From: Branchiostoma floridae
Lineage: Eukaryota > Chordata > Leptocardii > Amphioxiformes > Branchiostomatidae
DNA: 64,000 nt
Reading direction: 5' to 3'
Assembly (NCBI RefSeq): GCF_000003815.2
Contig: NC_049982.1
Coordinates: 6,679,283 to 6,743,282, forward strand
The position numbers were made by a program, and so were the translations under genes. Below are positions 14,101 through 22,927 of this stretch, piece after piece (position 1 is the stretch's first letter; each line of letters opens with the position of its first letter). The notes beneath the pieces are model-generated. The model searched no databases. It was given only the letters and a program-made list of their open reading frames with translations, and was not told where the DNA came from.

Positions 14101-17100
14101 ATCATTTCTATACTACACAATCTGTGTAAGGTGCATAGGTGGTCAATGACCCTGCCCCTTGGACTAACAATTGGTGAGTTTGGAGCTAGGGGGATTTTGA
14201 TGGTACAGTGGTCAACCTTTTAATACTATATACATGTAAGTTACTTGTCTGTCTTCTCTGTCATGCAGTGGAAGATTAGCTAAGCTGTTCATTGAGTTTA
14301 TATGACCAGCTAGAGTGGTTGAGATCACTTTCATTAAAATTTTTTTTTTTTTAATTTCACCAAATCTTTTACACTAATGCCTTAATGATATAAATGCATT
14401 ATATAGAATTTCCTGAATTAAGGGTCCCTCCATCAACCTCCAATGCAGACTACACTTCAGAAAGTGTGTGCAGGGACATGCTTGGCATTTCCAAGCAGGT
14501 GGTGCCTTACATGATGACATCACCACAGACAAGACTGTCTAACACCTGGCAACTATAAATGATTTTTCCTGCATGAAAAGGTGTGTCTCTACAAGACTCC
14601 ATAAGTTAACGTCTCTCCAGTTACTTTGGTTATGTAAATGAGGTCACAGAGATGACATCATTGTAGACAGGGGTCACATGATTCTTGCTTAGTCAGCGCA
14701 TCCAAGTCACTCGTTCGTGTCCCTTGGTCACTAACTGGCACAGCAAGTCCACAAACTGGCTATAAACCCCTCTGGCCTAATCATCTGCATTATCTTGTAT
14801 TAGGACAATTTCTACCTCCAGTACTAGTACTATTTTAGTATGTACTGGCTGATAGCAAGGAGGTTGAAAAGGAGAACTAGAAAAGATTGGTGCACATTAC
14901 TCACATGAAGAGACTTGAGACAAAATGACAGGTTTATTTAATAGACCTGTATTGACGAAGTCCACAAAGAAGGTTACATGAGCAATGAACAGACCAGTTG
15001 CAGACAGCTCACAATGCCACTCCCAGTATGTCCAGTATGCGGAAGTTCCAGGGGCAATTTGGATGCAGCAGACCATATAAAAATCTATGTATTCGTCAAT
15101 GCTAGACCAAGAAGACTTTAAAGCTTTTAGTTTTAAACTTAAAGCTCCTTGACAGGACATAATTCTAAAATAAACCAATAAAAATTGACAATTCTGATGA
15201 AATCATTTTGAATTCTTGCCTTGAATTCATTTGTGCTCAAGGGTTTTAACTGTCATACATTTTCTTCCAAGAAAGGGAGCAGGTGTATTTCGCTCCATTT
15301 TCTTTGTTTAAAAACACAAAAGGGCTTTGCAGTAGTTATCGGCAATCCAAAACCCATGAGAATGGAAATTAAATTTGATCATATCATATTCTATGTGAGC
15401 AAATCAGTTTACTTGTAAAGCAACTTTCTGAGTCACTACCCAGCCAAAAAAGGCTAAAACTTTATTGCACCAGGAATTGTCTGTGCAGCTATGTAATAGA
15501 TAGATGATGGGCGTGGCTTGATTGTGTAAAAATAGGGGTTGCCCCACCCACGGGCCCACAAGGGGATTCCTTTAACACCCAAGGCGAATTTCTTTCACTG
15601 TATTTTCTTTTTCAACAAAGGCATGTTGTCTTGAATGGAGTTATGGGCTACTTGCTTACTTACTTGCTTAAGACGAGTCCTTCTGGTCTCGAGCGATGAT
15701 AGCATTCCATATGTCTCTGTCAGTCATAGCTTGATGTAGGTTGTCAACTCCAAGGCCAGTGTCTTTCCTGAGCATGTCTAAGTATGTTGCTGTCGGCCTA
15801 CCTGGCCTCCTCTTACCATGCCTGGGCGTCCAGAGTACCAGGTCAGCAACTATTTCCTTGCTCCTAAGGCAGTGTCCCGCAAACTTTAATCTCCTAGTTC
15901 GAATCTTGTCGGACAGCTTTGGTATGCCAGCATACAAGTCCTTGTTAGTGATATGCTGTGACCAGTGGACGTTGAGAGCAGTTCTCAGCAACCTCGTATA
16001 ACATCCGTCCAACTGCTTTTCCAGCTTTGTGGTGAGTGTCCACGACTCGCACCCATACAGGAGTACCGATTCGACAGTCGAGAGGAAGAGCCTCACTTTC
16101 AGTTCACGTGAGAGGTTTGATCTCCAGATCTTCTTTAACTTGTTGCAGGCAAGCCAGGCTGCTGCTTTTCTTGCTGTTATGTCCTTTGCTGAACTCTCCA
16201 TTCTGGACCCCAGGTATTTAAAATCCTTTACCTCCTCTAGGGTACACCCATCACCTGTTTTGAGGCAGTATGGGGTCGGTATGTTGAAAGTCATGTACTT
16301 AGTTTTCCCAGCATTCATGCGGAGTCCAACCTTGCCCACAGAACTCTCCACACACCCAAGCAGTTCCTGTGCTTGCTGGATTGCCTCTGATAGCAGCGCT
16401 ATGTCATCAGCGAAATCCATGTCAGTGACTACCTTTGGGCCAATCCTTCTGCTTCTCCTCCTCTCTACTTGCAGACCAAGTTCTTCCTCCCTACCCTCCA
16501 CAGCCGTCCTTAGTGCGTAGTCAAGGACAATCACAAACAGATATGGAGCGAGTGTATCCCCTTGCAGCACCCCAGCATACAACTCAAAAAGCTCGGTTTC
16601 ACCATCAGGGGAGATGACTTTTGCCTTTGTGTCCTTGTACATGCTGGCTATGGCTTCCACTAGCTGATCAGGTATACCATATGCCCTGAGAATCTTCAGC
16701 ATCTTGCCTCTGTGAATAGTATCGAAGGCTTTCTTGAAGTCTATAAATGTAATTATTGCAGTTAAATTATATGACTTGATGCCTTCGATAAGCCTACGAA
16801 TTGCAAGAATGTGCCCTACCGTAGACCTCCCCACCCTGAATCCGTTTTGGTTCCGCCTCAGGTGTTTATCCAGTACTGGTCTTATTCTGTTGAGGATCAT
16901 TCTGTTGTATGTCTTGGCAACAATAGAGCTCAAGCTAATGCCGCGGTAGTTCTCTGTGAGTCTGAGGTTCCCAGCTTTGGGTATGGGTACAATATTTAGA
17001 GTGCTCCATTGCTCTGGCTTTTCCCCTTCCAGCAGTGCTTTGTTACAGAAATCAAGGATAATCTCGTCGAGGTCCTTGCATCTTTTCAACACCTCAGGTG

Positions 17101-19680
17101 GTATTCCATCCTCACCACTACTTTTCCCTTCCACCAGTGATTTCCTTGCCATTTCATATTCTTCAATGTCAAAAGGGCCTTCCTTTATACCAAGATCTCC
17201 CAAGATAGTTGGGATTTCCTCTTCCTCGCATGTTATTTCTGGGGGATTACCAAGGAGGTTTTTAAAGTGATTGTACCAGCTCTGTACACGTTCTTCCTGT
17301 GAGTTTCCTTCCAGCTGACTTTTCTTTGTCGCTTCCCTGTTTGTTATCTCATTTATCAGCTTCCAGCTCTGCCCATGTTTGCTGTTTTCGTGTGTCCTTT
17401 CTATCTCCTGGATCTTTTGTAAGAGATCTTCCTCTGCGACCCTTGTATATGTTTCCTCAAGTCTCCTTCTGGCTCTTTTAAGCTCTTGCCTGTTCTTCTC
17501 TTGTGTGTTCTCCACAAAGACTTCATACCTTCTATTGACCTCATCCCTAGCCTGTGACACTCTTGGATCACTGGAGTATTTTGCTGTCTTTTCCCGTTTC
17601 TTAATTGGGATTGTTTTCTCCGCAGCTCCCTCATTTGCTGCTATAAACCTCCCATATCGCTCTGTTGCGGTTTCATTTTCTTCCTGAAGGGGTTGAAATC
17701 TGTTGCGTACTTCTATGGCATATTGCTGCTGCAGAACTTCACTCCTCCTAAGAGCTCCCCAGTCATACTGCTTCCTCCTCGGTAAACTTTTCTTCTTCCT
17801 CAGACTGAGCCTTACTCGAGCTGACACTATTCTGTGGTCCGAGCCCACACTAGCGAATGTGTTATACGCCTCCACGTTCAGCATGCTGTTTTGCCACTTC
17901 TTTCTGATCAGTATGTAATCCAACTGGTATCTGTTTCCACCTGGGCTCATGTAAGTCCACAATTTCCCAGCTTTCTTCTGGAAACGCGTGCTGGAGATGA
18001 TAAGACCTTGCTCTTTTGACAACTCTAGTAGTAGCTTACCATTTCTGTTCGTTTCGCTGTGGAAAGTATACTTTGCCTCCTCAGATCCTATCCTAGCATT
18101 AAAGTCTCCCACAACCATTAGCACGTTGTGTGCTGGGATAGACTGTATTGCTCTCCTAAGGCTGTCATAGTGCTCGTTTGTAGTTCTTCATCTACGACAT
18201 TGNNNNNNNNNNNNNNNNNNNNNNNNNNNNNNNNNNNNNNNNNNNNNNNNNNNNNNNNNNNNNNNNNNNNNNNNNNNNNNNNNNNNNNNNNNNNNNNNNN
18301 NNACGTACTATTATTGTTGTAGCTGGATTTCCCTGGAAGTTTGCAATCAGTATGCGCTCGTTGAATGGAGTCACCTTTGCCAGTGAGTTGTACGCTTTGG
18401 GACTTAGCAGTATACCCACTCCTCCAACAGTTGCACCAGACCGATTTCTACTTGCAGATGTAGTTATCAGCATGTTGCCATGTATGCTTTCATACCGGAC
18501 CTCTTCCTCATGTGCTATACGATGTTCCTGTATTCCCAGTGCATCAATGTCATATAAAGCCAAGTTAGTCGACAGTTCCTCCCTGCGTTGTGCCTCCCTG
18601 ATTGTCCTTACATTCAGTGTTGATATTGTTGTTATGGATCTACAGTTCACCATCCTATTCCCTCTGCTGGAGCTATAATCAAGCCTACCCCTTCCTTGCA
18701 GATTTGGAGGTAAGCCATCCTGTGATTCCTGGGAATCTAGCTCCACAGGCAGGGTTCGATTAGGGACTTCAACCCTAGTGTTGTATTGGTTTGCCATCAT
18801 AACTTTTCTGTTGCTAAATAAATACTGTGGTCGCAGCTCCTACAGCATGGTTTTCCTTCTGTGTTTTCCTTCACATAGTCCAGTGGGCTACAGTAGTCTT
18901 GAATCCCAAGGCAAGGGCTAAAACTTTGCAAATTCTAGATTACAGCATGATTTTTACACAGATATATTTCCATAACATTTCTATGGACATTATAATGGAC
19001 ATTATAATAAATTTCATGTACTACAAAAGTCGTCCTTTGACTTGCAATTCACTTTCCGCAATTTCCCGTACTTTAACATTTTGCAAATTCAGGACGGTCG
19101 ATATGCAAACAGGTCAGCTGGATTGTCCTACTATCTCCGGCAAGCAGTCTCAGGTTTGGCTTCGGAGTCTTTTATGCTTTTTTATCGGGCTTTCTATTTA
19201 AAAATAATGTTAAAAACAAAATTGAAGTGCTTATAGATAGCTTTAATTTGAAATTCAGGTCCACGATCGCGACACAGATGACTCGACAATTCAAATCAAA
19301 CTCAAAATATTTTGATTCCGCCTCACCCAGCCCAGATGGTGTCTCATTAAAAAGCGCGCGTTCCCCCCAAACAAAACATCAGGCGCATCGAATCGATCGA
19401 ACAAACATATGCTAAAATCCACATTTTAGACTATGAATTTATAAACATCAAAACATGTGTCATATGACGCTACTACAACGTAAATAACTGTAAATCTTGT
19501 ATAGGAATAAATAAATGACGCAAGGAAAATATAACGTTACGCATATTTTCTGTACTTACGAAAGACGAAACATCCCATCATCAGAAGGAAAAACTCGTCA
19601 GAATTCCCGAGCAGGGCGCTCAGCTGTTGTTCCACGGAAAGTTCCGGCGCCTCGGTGGCGTTGGTTGTGTTGTCAGGCAT
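2185..19680 (-). CDS. Amt-type ammonium transporter, 12 coding exons, 513 aa
   Basis: Polytopic membrane protein of the Amt/Mep family, which moves ammonium or ammonia across membranes. Coding exons in transcript order: 19680-19560, 14069-13980, 13464-13234, 12631-12546, 12051-11920, 11343-11214, 10554-10451, 5944-5803, 5325-5228, 4684-4558, 3145-3020, 2339-2185. All junctions are GT-AG and keep frame (1542 nt with stop). Family signatures seen: [12 protein letters not shown] with SVRSKNT in exon 2; DFAGSGVVH (Asp177 and first pore His185) in exon 5; [11 protein letters not shown] in exon 6; LNGALTGM in exon 7; VHFGGGFWG (second pore His347) in exon 9. The Asp and both pore histidines that correspond to AmtB Asp160, His168 and His318 are kept, so a conducting transporter is expected. 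The N-terminus [10 protein letters not shown] offers N-glycosylation sequons. An upstream in-frame Met exists, but the chosen ATG gives the usual short extracellular tail. The C-terminal cytosolic tail is about 95 residues. Intron 1 (5.5 kb) holds a LINE; intron 7 (4.5 kb) holds two large DNA transposons. Paralogue assignment within Amt is uncertain, so no symbol is given. Confidence 0.93.
2669..2860. mobile_element. Diverged copy of the TACTGTAAATG hairpin MITE family
   Basis: It shares TGTTCG(C/T)(G/A)GTGGTTTTAAGT, CACCGCG and a right end CTGCATTTGCAGTA with the intact copy at 45341-45545. It lies in the last transporter intron. Confidence 0.65.
3490..4011. mobile_element. 522-bp TA-ended foldback element
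   Basis: Inverted arms of about 66 bp start TA(T/C)GCCAAAAATAGTTACTC and continue through GGTTTTGAAACGG to TTTCGGATAGA. The TA at each end fits a Tc1/mariner-type non-autonomous element. It lies in transporter intron 11. No coding capacity. Confidence 0.75.
4310..4500. mobile_element. Fragment related to the SINE-bearing element at 54333-55200
   Basis: It shares an ordered series of matches with 54430-54600: GGTCACATAG, CATGCA(C/T)TA/TAT, TTCA(A/G)C(A/T)GTCTTG(T/C)TGCACAAA, and GGTGGTTGG(T/C)TCTGTCAC, then a similar ATCGTA/CGATCGAAC run. It ends 57 bp before the exon 10 donor. Confidence 0.6.
6670..6900 (+). mobile_element. SINE-like tRNA-derived segment inside the MULE
   Basis: An excellent RNA polymerase III B box, GGTTCAAATCC (6704-6714), is preceded by a weak A-box-like stretch (GGTGTTAGACCTAG). 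The sequence after it does not fold as a complete tRNA, so this is a degenerate SINE or its fossil rather than a tRNA gene. Confidence 0.45.
7060..7112. repeat. (CA)n microsatellite
   Basis: An imperfect CA run interrupted by TACA, within the interior of the MULE element. Confidence 0.95.
8505..8735. repeat. 32-bp minisatellite, about 6-7 units
   Basis: The unit reads CAGTAGATGACTACTAAATA followed by TCTACTGACACA, repeated almost perfectly. The last two units are shortened by deletions. Each unit contains the near-palindrome AGTAGAT/ATCTACT, so it is derived from the subterminal motif of the surrounding transposon. Confidence 0.93.
9110..9640. repeat. G-rich minisatellite nested in duplicated flanks
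   Basis: Four copies of a unit of about 60-75 bp contain GGGGGAGGGGGGCAGAAGTG, TACAGTATATG and ACTTCAAGGTCATTCTG (about 9110, 9375, 9440, 9500). A second pair of repeats, with GTCTGATT and CACTGGCTGGGGAGG, brackets them at 9215-9260 and 9590-9630. Confidence 0.8.
11575..11780. mobile_element. Possible short MITE with CTGTCTCCA ends
   Basis: CTGTCTCCA near the left end and its complement TGGAGACAG at the right end bracket about 200 bp in transporter intron 5. TTTCCATCC-type and CCATG matches lie inside. Arms are short, so confidence is low. Confidence 0.4.
15668..18800 (-). CDS. LINE ORF: APE-type endonuclease plus reverse transcriptase (gap and frameshift)
   Basis: The 5' part (18800 to the gap) encodes the start of an exonuclease-endonuclease-phosphatase fold: [19 protein letters not shown] with the metal-binding Glu, and VGGVGILLS. 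After the gap, an open frame of 818 codons from 18124 continues with [10 protein letters not shown] (residues 4-13), LDYILI and SDHRIV (95-100), completing the endonuclease. A linker of about 200 residues with charged helices follows. The reverse transcriptase carries IDFKKAFD (461-468), [10 protein letters not shown] (518-527) and the catalytic FADD box (571-574). A C-terminal segment [11 protein letters not shown] and [15 protein letters not shown] ends at TAA (15668). Between the gap and 18124, the frame leading into [11 protein letters not shown] contains a TGA near 18190. The preceding NVVDEE codons are in another frame, consistent with one lost A near 18185. The element is therefore either slightly defective or misassembled at the gap edge. 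Confidence 0.9.
18203..18302. other. Assembly gap (100 N) inside the LINE
   Basis: A run of exactly 100 N, the usual placeholder for unknown length. It removes the middle of the LINE endonuclease, so the frame across it cannot be judged. Confidence 0.99.
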
Positions 19681-20165
19681 TTTTGCTGCGAGATGTGTCT
19701 TCTGTGTGCGCCCAAGGTGCTCCGTAAAGTGAGGAAACAAAGTTGTGGTGCGACGTGTAGTGTATGTGTCGGGTTATGTCTTTTGTTATGGGTCGCTTAG
19801 GAATGGTCCACTTTTAACTCGAGGGGGCAAAACTATTCTTAGCATTTTAGATACTCTCGAATTATTTCATATATCCAAGAAAACATTTAATTATACAAAA
19901 TATTTAGTTTTGTTATCTCCATATGTAGTTTTTAGCATTGAATGTAAAAGGATATGATACAAAACAACTTAAAAATATTTCTGACCCCTTTATAATGGAC
20001 TCAACCAGTTGGCGCGAAAAATCGAAGTGATGAAACCTGAGACGAGACAGGCCTGAGGCGGTGCCGCGGTGTTCACGTGAAGGAATCGTGATCACGCGCT
20101 GAACACGTGCTAAGGGCAGACTGAGCCAATTGTAAGGACGGGAATTTTTCGTACAAAGAAAGCAC

Positions 20166-20265
20166 NNNNNNNNNNNNNNNNNNNNNNNNNNNNNNNNNNN
20201 NNNNNNNNNNNNNNNNNNNNNNNNNNNNNNNNNNNNNNNNNNNNNNNNNNNNNNNNNNNNNNNNN
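20166..20265. other. Assembly gap (100 N) in the divergent intergenic region
   Basis: A run of exactly 100 N between the transporter and CATSPERE 5' ends. The flanking bases show no coding exon. Confidence 0.99.
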
Positions 20266-21480
20266 AAAAGTGCACACAGCCAACACAAATCCAACGCTGT
20301 CTGTTTTGAAAAACTGTAAAAAGAACAAAAAGAAAATGACAACTATTTTGCAAGATATACCCAAATGGCGGTGCCATTGGAAAATACTAAAATACGGAGT
20401 CTTTCGATCTTCTCCGTCCCTTTGCTTTGGGGCCCTTCTCTTAAAAGATCTAAAAGGTCTAGAAACACTCGAAATGCTCCAATTAAATGACAATTTGATC
20501 TTTATTTGCATGTCCTTGCCCATATGGGCTAAATGCAGTAACGTTAGTTACGTCATAAAACGTTTCTGTAAAAAATCTTTACAGTGTCAGTGGGAGAGAC
20601 AGAACAACTAAGGCTATGCTACACTATAAGTACATCTATCTAGTTTATTAAACTTGTTCTCAATAGCCTCCTTAGTATTTAAAAGTAGGCTCAAGTTGCG
20701 AGTCTGGCCTTTTTCTGATTGGTTTATTGAACCAATGGGGCTATACAATTGACTCGGAAGGACGTTTAACTACATTTTTTGCCACTCGACCATACCATGA
20801 TGTATTAAATGCAACGAGACAGAATAAATAGTGCTGCCACAGGTTTAGTCTCACAGAACTGACTGAACATGCCATGGATTTTCGATCATTTTGAACTGTA
20901 ACGTTACGGTTCAGTAACGTTAAATGTCCGACAGGGCAGTGCCATGGTTGGATCGACACGCTCAGTGGCTTTGCCAAGTGAAAGGTAAGTACAAAGCTGC
21001 ATACCTGTGCAGCGGTCCAACTCCTATATCCTATCACTACGAACTAGTAGGACCCTAGTAGGCATAGGACCAATGACATTCTGAAGACAAACTCATGTAA
21101 CGTTATATAAATTATAAGTCAGGGTTGAGATTGCGATTTGAATCGTCCTAGAGCTAGAGATCCCGATAGGAACCCTCTGTCGATTTCGTTGGTAACGTTA
21201 CATGGTATGATACTATGAATGTATTAGGGCGGTTTTAAAATTTACTAAGCTCCTTGAAGTAAGTTGTAAGAGCAGTCCTGACTTCTAAGTACAAGTAACG
21301 TAAGGTTACCAGTTTACGTGCAGTACCAGTTTACGGTCACTTATGAGCGGGTGCAGACTTCGAGGTGAATTGCAAGAAAAAGAAAACTCTTGAGCACTGG
21401 AAAGCAGTAACGTTACGTCTATATGATCTATGTGTCTGTGTCTTATTTATCATAACGTTATAAAGCTAATAACCCTGAAA

Positions 21481-21556
21481 TCAGCGATGTTGCCTGGGTT
21501 GACCATTGTATTGACTTGGTGCAGTCAGCGATGTTGCCTGGGTTGACTTGGTGCAG
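21481..21556. repeat. Short tandem duplication
   Basis: CAGCGATGTTGCCTGGGTTG followed by GACTTGGTGCAGT occurs twice in succession; the first copy carries an extra ATTGTATT. Confidence 0.85.
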
Positions 21557-21889
21557 TTTAATTCAATTCTTATGAAATAAAGTCCTGGCTGTCTTTAATT
21601 TATGGGATATCTTTAAATTTACAGATATACAGACTCTGATCGGGATAGAATCGTCCGGATAGCGTAATAGAATGATAGGGTCAATAGAATTTCACAATTA
21701 AACCTTCTAGTGGCAACGAAGGCCGGGTCGTGACGTATTCACCTGTCGTCCTTCTGTCGACCTACTTTTTCTTCTACCAGTTGCTTTTGGCTCACGGCTG
21801 TTTTGCGACCTTTTTTCCGTATCTTTTGTGTTTTCTCTCTCTTCAGAAGACACGATTATCGAAAGCACCCTCCGTAGTTTGAATTGTTC

Positions 21890-22440
21890 GCTAAGGCTAC
21901 AGCAACTAAATTTTATGGATGACATCCTCTTCAGACTGCAAAAATAGTGAGATAGGGCGAAAAAAAAACAAGATGGGTACAAAAAAACAAGATGGCTACA
22001 TTTTCAACATAGACACCATAAACATTGTAACAAGAATTAAAGGGACAAAACATGGTATCACAGCCAAGAACTTGAAGAAGGAATTCATTCCTGTATTCAA
22101 GACATGTACTGGTGTAGTAAAAGTGACACTACAGTGTGGTAGACTGAGATCACTAACAAAGTTGGTAACTACACTCATGTCCATATTGGTGTCATTTTTA
22201 CAACTATCCAGCTAGTTTCACTTCTACAACTACAGTCCTGGGTACCTCGCAAGTGTCACTTCTACAAGTAACAAGTTACAATCATTAGGTTACAACACAA
22301 CATATTTGCTCATTTTTTTAATTTTTCGTCATGTTGACCGTCTCCAAAGAAGAAAAAAATTCTTGTTTTTTTTCTGAAATCAGGCGAAAATTAATGAGTG
22401 CGCGGATGTCATCCATAAGATTTACTTGCTGCGGCCTAAC
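21890..22440. repeat. Spaced inverted repeat, arms of about 38 bp
   Basis: 21890-21927 and 22403-22440 are complementary over GGATGTCATCCATAA(A/G)ATTT then TTGCTG(T/C)(A/G)GCCTA. They are separated by 475 bp and could mark a decayed foldback transposon. Confidence 0.55.
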
Positions 22441-22927
22441 TTCTTCTTGTAGCGCAAGCCCACAGTCATGTTCATTCGTTCGTCAGTTACCTTCATTTAT
22501 GACCGTCATTAATTTACTCACTCCTTTATTCAGTCGTTGTACCGTTCATTCACTCCCTCATTCGTTAGTTTCTTCATTCATTCGCCTATTCATTCCTTCG
22601 TTTGCTCATTCGCCAGAAGAAGAAGATCAGCCTTCACTGATTTTATGGCTAGCGGAGTGATACAGATACCGTAGCAGTGGTGCGGCAGTAGTGCGGCGGT
22701 CGAGGATTCCCGCGAATTTTTGACAGCTTGCTAGCAGGCGACCGTTCGTCTGCTGCTTGCCACGTTTCTCCTCTTCTCCCTCCCACAAATACAGACAAGC
22801 GGTTCTGAGATTTTGTAATGCTACAAGTCTTTTGATCAAGGCTAGACTCCGTTGATTTCTCACTGAACTCTTGAGAAGGGTAACGTTATATAAACGTTAC
22901 TAGAAAGAAGGATAGTCACCGCTCATC

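Larger units (their letters stand above)
15652..18883 (-). mobile_element. Nearly full-length non-LTR retrotransposon (LINE) in transporter intron 1
   Basis: The element lies in the same orientation as the host gene. On the minus strand it runs from a short 5' leader through an endonuclease/reverse transcriptase ORF, then ends 16 nt after the stop codon in a short tail (GCAAGTAAGTAAGCAA). The octamer TGGGCTAC occurs at 15644-15651 and again at 18884-18891, exactly at the inferred ends, and is a plausible target-site duplication. A 100-N gap (18203-18302) interrupts the endonuclease. The clade is not assigned with confidence; the endonuclease resembles proteins often annotated as craniofacial development protein 2-like. 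Confidence 0.9.
19681..22927. promoter_or_regulatory. Head-to-head intergenic region between transporter and CATSPERE
   Basis: It separates the two start codons by 3.2 kb and contains an N gap. About nine copies of the palindromic word AACGTT in TAACGTTA/GTAACGTTAC context occur between 20538 and 22900. A TATATAAA-like run lies about 35 bp before the CATSPERE ATG (22886-22893). No coding exon was found; short ORFs near 21920 and 22331 lack domain resemblance. A degenerate (ATTC)n tract spans about 22465-22615. Confidence 0.45.

Noticed and set aside
15741-18170. Several plus-strand open frames up to 163 codons
   Set aside because: They are antisense shadows of the LINE coding frame and contain no independent domain.
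21919-22660. Short basic or Ser-rich ORFs in the divergent intergenic region
   Set aside because: There are no splice signals in phase and no family resemblance, and part is a degenerate ATTC repeat and an inverted repeat.
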